Assembly: GCA_027618475.1 (NCBI GenBank)
Contig: JAQCEJ010000037.1
Coordinates: 1 to 44,951, forward strand
DNA from: Planctomycetota bacterium
Lineage (GTDB): Bacteria > Planctomycetota > Planctomycetia > Planctomycetales > Planctomycetaceae
Direction: 5' to 3'
Length of the DNA stretch: 44,951 bases
Shown one piece after another: positions 41,394-44,951 of the stretch; position 1 is the stretch's first letter; each line of letters opens with the position of its first letter. The notes under the pieces were generated by a model that did not search any database, had not been told where the DNA came from, and saw only the letters and a program-made list of their open reading frames with translations. The translations under genes were made by a program, and so were the position numbers.

Positions 41394-43238
41394 ATGACGT
41401 CCCCCCAGAAGTCTGCACCCGACCGCACACGACGCGCTCCGCGAGCCGACGGACAACCGTCCGGCTCGAATACCACCAACGAACACTACGCCACCAACGG
41501 CGAGGGAATTCGCGAAACCGTGGAATCGGTCGTCGTGGCCTTTATCCTCGCATTTTTATTTCGAGCTTTCGAAGCCGAGGCGTTTGTCATTCCCACAGGT
41601 TCGATGGCACCGACGTTATACGGACGCCATAAGGAAGTTGAATGCAAGGAATGCGGCACCCTCTTTGCATTTGGTGCGAGCGATGAAGTCGATAAAGATT
41701 CCGGCTTGCTGATTCCCGTGCAACGCATCGAGGCGGGGGTCTGTCCGAACTGTCGATTTGAAAACGTCGTGAAGGACGATCTTCCCTTTAAGGGGGATCG
41801 CATTCTGGTGAATAAATTCCCTTACGAACTGGGCCATCCGAGCCGCTGGGACGTACCGGTTTTCAAATATCCCGAAGAACCTCAGGTCAATTATATCAAA
41901 CGGCTGATCGGTCTGCCGGGTGAAGAAATTCAAATCAACCGGGGTGACATTTACGCCCGTACCACGCCTGAAGGACGCTTTGAAATTCAGCGTAAGGATG
42001 ACCCGGCGAAGCAGATGGAATTACAGCTGATGGTGTACGATAATTCGCGCCACGCTCCCCAGCTTCTCGCGAACGGATTTCCGGAACGTTGGCGGCCGTT
42101 GCGTGCGGATGCCATTCGATCCGAGGACTGGGAACCCGAAAACGACGGCGGTTGGTCATGGAATGCCGAAACTCGCACCTTTAATATCGCGGCGCATCAA
42201 TCGACCGATGAAACTCCCCGCTGGGTTCGTTACCAGCATTTGCTGCCGACACCGCTCGATTGGGAACGGGCACTGGAAGGAGATCGTCCGGCGGAACCTC
42301 CGCTGCCGGTTCTGATCACCGATTTTTGTTCATATAACGCGGCCGGTGGGGGAGGTTTTCACAATCGCATTCCCCAGGACGACGTCTATTGGGTGGGAGA
42401 TCTCACACTCAGCTGCACCGTTGATGTCTCCTCGGAGGAAGGGTCTTTTCTGCTGGAACTCGTGGAAGGGGTTCGCCGATATCGCTGCCGTTTTGATGTC
42501 GCCACCGGCGAAGTCACATTGTTGTATCTCGACGATCATCTCGATCGCAAATCTCCCGAACAGGTTGTGGTCGGGCAGACGACCTGCGAACTCCAGGGCA
42601 CGGGAAAATACGAATTGACATTCGCCAATGTCGATCAGCGATTGACCTTGTGGATCAACGGATCGGTTGTCGAATTCGAGGGCGGAGGCGACTACGAAAA
42701 TCCGGCTTATCCCGGCCCGCAACGTGCCGATTTGTCGCCGATCGGAATTGCCGCTAAGGGAACATCCCTTGCTGTTTCCGGGTTGATGATTTATCGCGAT
42801 ATCTATTATCGTGCCGAGCAATATCCCGAGGATGGATTCGGTCGCGAACAGGAATACACGCGAAGTACGCATCATCTGCGTGAACTGCTGCACGATCCCG
42901 ATGAATGGGGACGCGAATACGAAGCGCATCATCAGGTCGTTACGTTCGAGGCCCTGGGGGATAACGAATTCTTCATGCTCGGCGACAACAGCCCCCGCAG
43001 TCAAGACAGCCGATTATGGCCGAACAAGCGCGGCGCCCTCCATCGGCATGCCGTTCCTCGTTCTGCACTGGTCGGCAAGGCATTTCTCGTCTACTGGCCG
43101 CACGCAATCCCCTTTATGAATGACGGGCATGGATACACCGTCTTCAATCACCGCACCGTCAATAATGCGCCAAGCGACTATCCACAGTTTACCGTGCCGT
43201 TTTATCCGAATTTCTCTCGAATGGGCCGCATTCGGTGA
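41394..43238 (+). CDS. Second signal peptidase I-like protein with the same inserts
   Basis: A 614-residue paralogue of the preceding gene. A disordered N-terminus of about 38 residues (basic, Pro/Ser-rich) precedes the membrane helix at about 42-58. The catalytic pair is Ser70 (PTGSMAPTL) and Lys169 (YIKRLIGLPGEE); the C-terminal box GDNSP is at 530-534, followed by SQDSRLW. The zinc ribbon after the serine is Cys84-x2-Cys87 (CKEC) and Cys117-x2-Cys120 (CPNC). The large insert holds the sandwich-like segment DLTLSCTVDVSSEEGSFLLE and LTLWINGSVVEF. All catalytic residues are kept in both copies, so both may be active with different substrates. It lies 192 bases behind the first copy and upstream of the LptB-like gene. 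Confidence 0.9.
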   Translation: MTSPQKSAPDRTRRAPRADGQPSGSNTTNEHYATNGEGIRETVESVVVAFILAFLFRAFEAEAFVIPTGSMAPTLYGRHKEVECKECGTLFAFGASDEVDKDSGLLIPVQRIEAGVCPNCRFENVVKDDLPFKGDRILVNKFPYELGHPSRWDVPVFKYPEEPQVNYIKRLIGLPGEEIQINRGDIYARTTPEGRFEIQRKDDPAKQMELQLMVYDNSRHAPQLLANGFPERWRPLRADAIRSEDWEPENDGGWSWNAETRTFNIAAHQSTDETPRWVRYQHLLPTPLDWERALEGDRPAEPPLPVLITDFCSYNAAGGGGFHNRIPQDDVYWVGDLTLSCTVDVSSEEGSFLLELVEGVRRYRCRFDVATGEVTLLYLDDHLDRKSPEQVVVGQTTCELQGTGKYELTFANVDQRLTLWINGSVVEFEGGGDYENPAYPGPQRADLSPIGIAAKGTSLAVSGLMIYRDIYYRAEQYPEDGFGREQEYTRSTHHLRELLHDPDEWGREYEAHHQVVTFEALGDNEFFMLGDNSPRSQDSRLWPNKRGALHRHAVPRSALVGKAFLVYWPHAIPFMNDGHGYTVFNHRTVNNAPSDYPQFTVPFYPNFSRMGRIR

Positions 43239-43248
43239 CAGGTACCCA

Positions 43249-43321
43249 ACTAGCCGTGACCGTCAGGGAGCGGTCGAATATCGATTGATCACCAAACCGC
43301 TTCCTTACGGTCGCGGCTGGT
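43249..43321. repeat. Long imperfect inverted repeat between two genes
   Basis: Arms of 26 bases, 43249-43274 (ACTAGCCGTGACCGTCAGGG, then AGCGGT) and 43296-43321, match in inverse orientation with 5 mismatches around a 21-base loop. It lies just after the second signal peptidase gene. The GACCGT-AGGGAGCGG core resembles dispersed palindromes of planctomycete genomes. It could end transcription or be a non-autonomous repeat. Confidence 0.7.
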
Positions 43322-43420
43322 AACGTCTCACCGAAAACTGCTCTTCGAAAAATCGCCGCTCCGCGTTACAGTTCGCGTTCGCAGCGGTTGCCTTATCTTC
43401 GGATCAGGGAGGATCCTCTC

Positions 43421-44218
43421 ATGGCCATTTTGCAATGCCTCGGGCTCGTCAAGGAATACCCCGGTAAACGTGCCGTCGACGGCGTGAGCTTTCATGTCGA
43501 TCGGGGAGAAATCGTCGGCCTCATCGGCCCCAATGGTGCCGGCAAAACGACGTCGTTTCGCATGGCCTGCGGCATGATCGCCCCCACACAAGGTAAAGTC
43601 ATTCTCGGCGGGGTCGACGTCACCGACTGGCCGATGTATATGCGGGCTCAGCACGGCATGGGCTACCTGCCGCAGGACGAAAGCGTCTTTGGCAAGCTGA
43701 CAGTCGAACAAAACCTGCTGGCGATTCTCGAATACCTCCCCGTCGGACGGAAAGAACGCCGTATGATGACCGATCAGCTCCTCTCGCAATTCGGGCTGAC
43801 CGATAAGCGGAAGCAGACCGCCTCGACTCTTTCCGGAGGAGAACGTCGGCGTCTGGAGATCGCCCGTTGTCTTTCAAGCAAGCCAAACCTCATTCTGCTC
43901 GACGAACCGTTTACCGGGATCGACCCGGTGACGATTCACAGCATCCAGGACATCATCGCCGAGCTGCGCGATACGGGGATTGCGATGTTGATCACCGATC
44001 ACCGCGAACGCGAGATTCTGACGATCACCGATCGCACCTATGTGATCTGCGCGGGCAAAGTGCTGGTGAGCGGCGACGCCGAGACGGTTCTCAGCAACAA
44101 GCAGGCCCAGAACCTCTACTTCGGCAAACGCTTCGACGCCGGTTCGATCATCGAGGGAAAAGAGACCTTCTCCGCCGAGAATGCCGAAGGGCAACGCTTG
44201 CCATCGCGCGCCGCGTGA
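43421..44218 (+). CDS. lptB: LptB-like ABC transporter ATP-binding protein
   Basis: A 265-residue ATPase subunit of the LptBFG lipopolysaccharide-export transporter type. Walker A is GPNGAGKTT (36-44), the Q-loop region LPQDESVF is typical of LptB, the ABC signature is LSGGERRRLEIAR, Walker B LILLDEPFTGID and the switch His lies in LITDHRE. A C-terminal tail of about 20 residues beyond the usual LptB length (EGKETFSAENAEGQRLPSRA) is present. The ATG at 43421 has GGGAGG upstream. The membrane subunits LptF/LptG are not in the window. Role: powering extraction of lipopolysaccharide from the inner membrane. Confidence 0.9.
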   Translation: MAILQCLGLVKEYPGKRAVDGVSFHVDRGEIVGLIGPNGAGKTTSFRMACGMIAPTQGKVILGGVDVTDWPMYMRAQHGMGYLPQDESVFGKLTVEQNLLAILEYLPVGRKERRMMTDQLLSQFGLTDKRKQTASTLSGGERRRLEIARCLSSKPNLILLDEPFTGIDPVTIHSIQDIIAELRDTGIAMLITDHREREILTITDRTYVICAGKVLVSGDAETVLSNKQAQNLYFGKRFDAGSIIEGKETFSAENAEGQRLPSRAA

Positions 44219-44295
44219 TCCCAAAGCAACCGATCCCCGCGTGAATCGCGGCACGTTCCTCGGCTAGCTGCGACGCATCGCGAAGCGTTTCAAAA

Positions 44296-44343
44296 CCCTC
44301 TCCCCACAGGGAGAGGGTGGCGGCACAGCCGCCGGGTGAGGGG
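44296..44343. repeat. Double-hairpin REP-like element
   Basis: CCCTCTCCC-CACA-GGGAGAGGG (44296-44317) is directly followed by GGCGGC-ACA-GCCGCC (44319-44333) and GGGTGAGGGG. The same kind of twin hairpin occurs as a dispersed intergenic element in many bacterial genomes. It lies 77 bases after the lptB stop and may double as its terminator. Confidence 0.7.
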
Positions 44344-44471
44344 ACCGTCAAAATTTCAACTAGCTTTCGATCCGCTATCCGCTGTCCGCTGTCCATAATT
44401 CACGCTCCTCATCCTTCCGGAGCCGGTTGCGCCACGGCGTGAAAATGGGAAGTTTTGAAGCCCTTGCACCG

Positions 44472-44562
44472 CGGATTGTACCATCGCAATCCGTGTTTGA
44501 AGTTGCAAAACGGGCTCGAAATGCGCGCAAAGTGAGGTCTCGCGCGCGGTTCGCGCTCACTT
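44472..44562. ncRNA. Possible structured RNA region
   Basis: Two stems are visible: CGGATTG (44472-44478) / CAATCCG (44487-44493), and AAGTGAG (44530-44536) / CTCACTT (44556-44562) enclosing a GCGCGCG-rich arm. Alternating T/GCGC tracts follow to about 44610. It might be a small RNA or a repeat; no known RNA family is recognised. Confidence 0.2.
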
Positions 44563-44951
44563 CGGAGCCAAAAATTGGCATTTTTGCGCGCTTTTGCGCA
44601 GATTTTGCACATTCATAAACAATGATGTGAACCCAACCACCTGTTTGATCAATTCTCCTTCGCGCAACCAGAGACCGATAGAGGTGCTGATCTTTCGCGC
44701 CTCTTACCGATCGCTGTTTGGGAATGGAAGAGTCGATGGGACGCTGATTCAGCCAGAGAAAAATGCTACCCTCCATTTCGCATGAGATGAGGAAAGAAAA
44801 TCGAAGGCCACGGCCCCAGTCGATGACTTGTGAAGGTTCCGACAGACTGGGGCCATGAACTCGTTTCGAAGCATGGCCGATCATCGCCGGGTGCCACCTA
44901 TAGGAAGTTTTCTGTCAAGGCATACTTTGGGTGAATCCACGGATGCTCCTC

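Larger units (their letters stand above)
44219..44951. other. Terminal intergenic region rich in hairpins
   Basis: No supportable gene lies in these 733 bases. Open frames on both strands, including a long one on the minus strand at 44375-44884, have arginine-rich or erratic composition and no ribosome site. The region contains a dispersed double hairpin (44296-44343) and a strongly structured segment (about 44470-44610). The right end runs out of the window without a recognised start of a gene. Confidence 0.45.

Noticed and set aside
44375-44884. A 169-codon minus-strand frame in the terminal intergenic region
   Set aside because: Erratic Arg/Ala/Ser composition, no ribosome site, and it runs through strong palindromes. 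No domain is recognised, although a conserved hypothetical protein cannot be fully excluded.
1-44951. tRNA and rRNA genes
   Set aside because: No T-loop/acceptor combination or rRNA signature was noticed on reading both strands. A covariance-model scan was not possible, so a missed tRNA cannot be excluded.

Overview
The window looks like a chromosomal segment of a planctomycete (phylum Planctomycetota). The best markers are a PSCyt1/DUF1549/DUF1553 cytochrome protein followed by a Tat-exported DUF1501 protein, PEP-CTERM sorting, repeated FHA/GAF/SpoIIE-type phosphatases, small conserved planctomycete-type hypothetical proteins and very long beta-helix surface proteins. No rRNA, tRNA, CRISPR array or complete insertion sequence was recognised. 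The assignment rests on protein resemblance read by eye, not on a search.

Layout. 0-0.15 kb: C-terminal remnant of an IS1380-type transposase. 0.4-6.2 kb (+): FHA protein, small conserved protein, ECF sigma factor overlapping its zinc-binding anti-sigma factor, a secreted protein of unknown function and a small conserved protein. 6.2-9.7 kb (-): two paralogous FHA-GAF-PPM phosphatases in tandem. 9.8-13.9 kb (-): a tightly coupled operon for a Tat-exported molybdenum hydroxylase (2Fe-2S, molybdopterin and FAD subunits) plus a 71-residue cysteine-rich protein, closed by a strong terminator. 14-16.1 kb: two possible small genes, a DUF1445 protein and a REP-associated tyrosine transposase inside nested inverted repeats. 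16.4-20.4 kb (-): a dimethylformamidase-like protein, a polysaccharide-deacetylase-fold protein and an isochorismatase-fold protein. 20.7-23.4 kb (+): a CocE/S15 hydrolase fused to an FKBP domain, then an FKBP lipoprotein. 23.5-26.5 kb (-): acyl desaturase, and a histidine kinase/response regulator pair. 26.7-31.5 kb (+): PSCyt1/DUF1549/DUF1553, DUF1501 and YhcH-family proteins. 31.6-38.6 kb (-): a PEP-CTERM protein and a 1992-residue inverse-autotransporter-like beta-helix protein. 39.5-44.2 kb (+): two signal-peptidase-I-like proteins with large inserts, then an LptB-like ATPase.

How the genes fit together. Much of the window concerns the cell envelope: export and processing (Tat substrates, signal peptidases, PEP-CTERM, LptB), envelope sensing (sigma/anti-sigma pair, an intramembrane-type kinase) and secreted enzymes. 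Three places deserve most attention. In the molybdenum hydroxylase small subunit all four ligands of the plant-type 2Fe-2S cluster are replaced (three Asp, one Gly), while the second cluster is intact and a new Cys-rich gene ends the operon. Four copies of TGTCA at exact 11-bp spacing lie between the response regulator gene and the desaturase gene, a pattern typical of OmpR/PhoB-family binding sites. Two tandem signal peptidases carry a zinc ribbon directly after the catalytic serine and a sandwich-like domain between the catalytic lysine and the GDN box.
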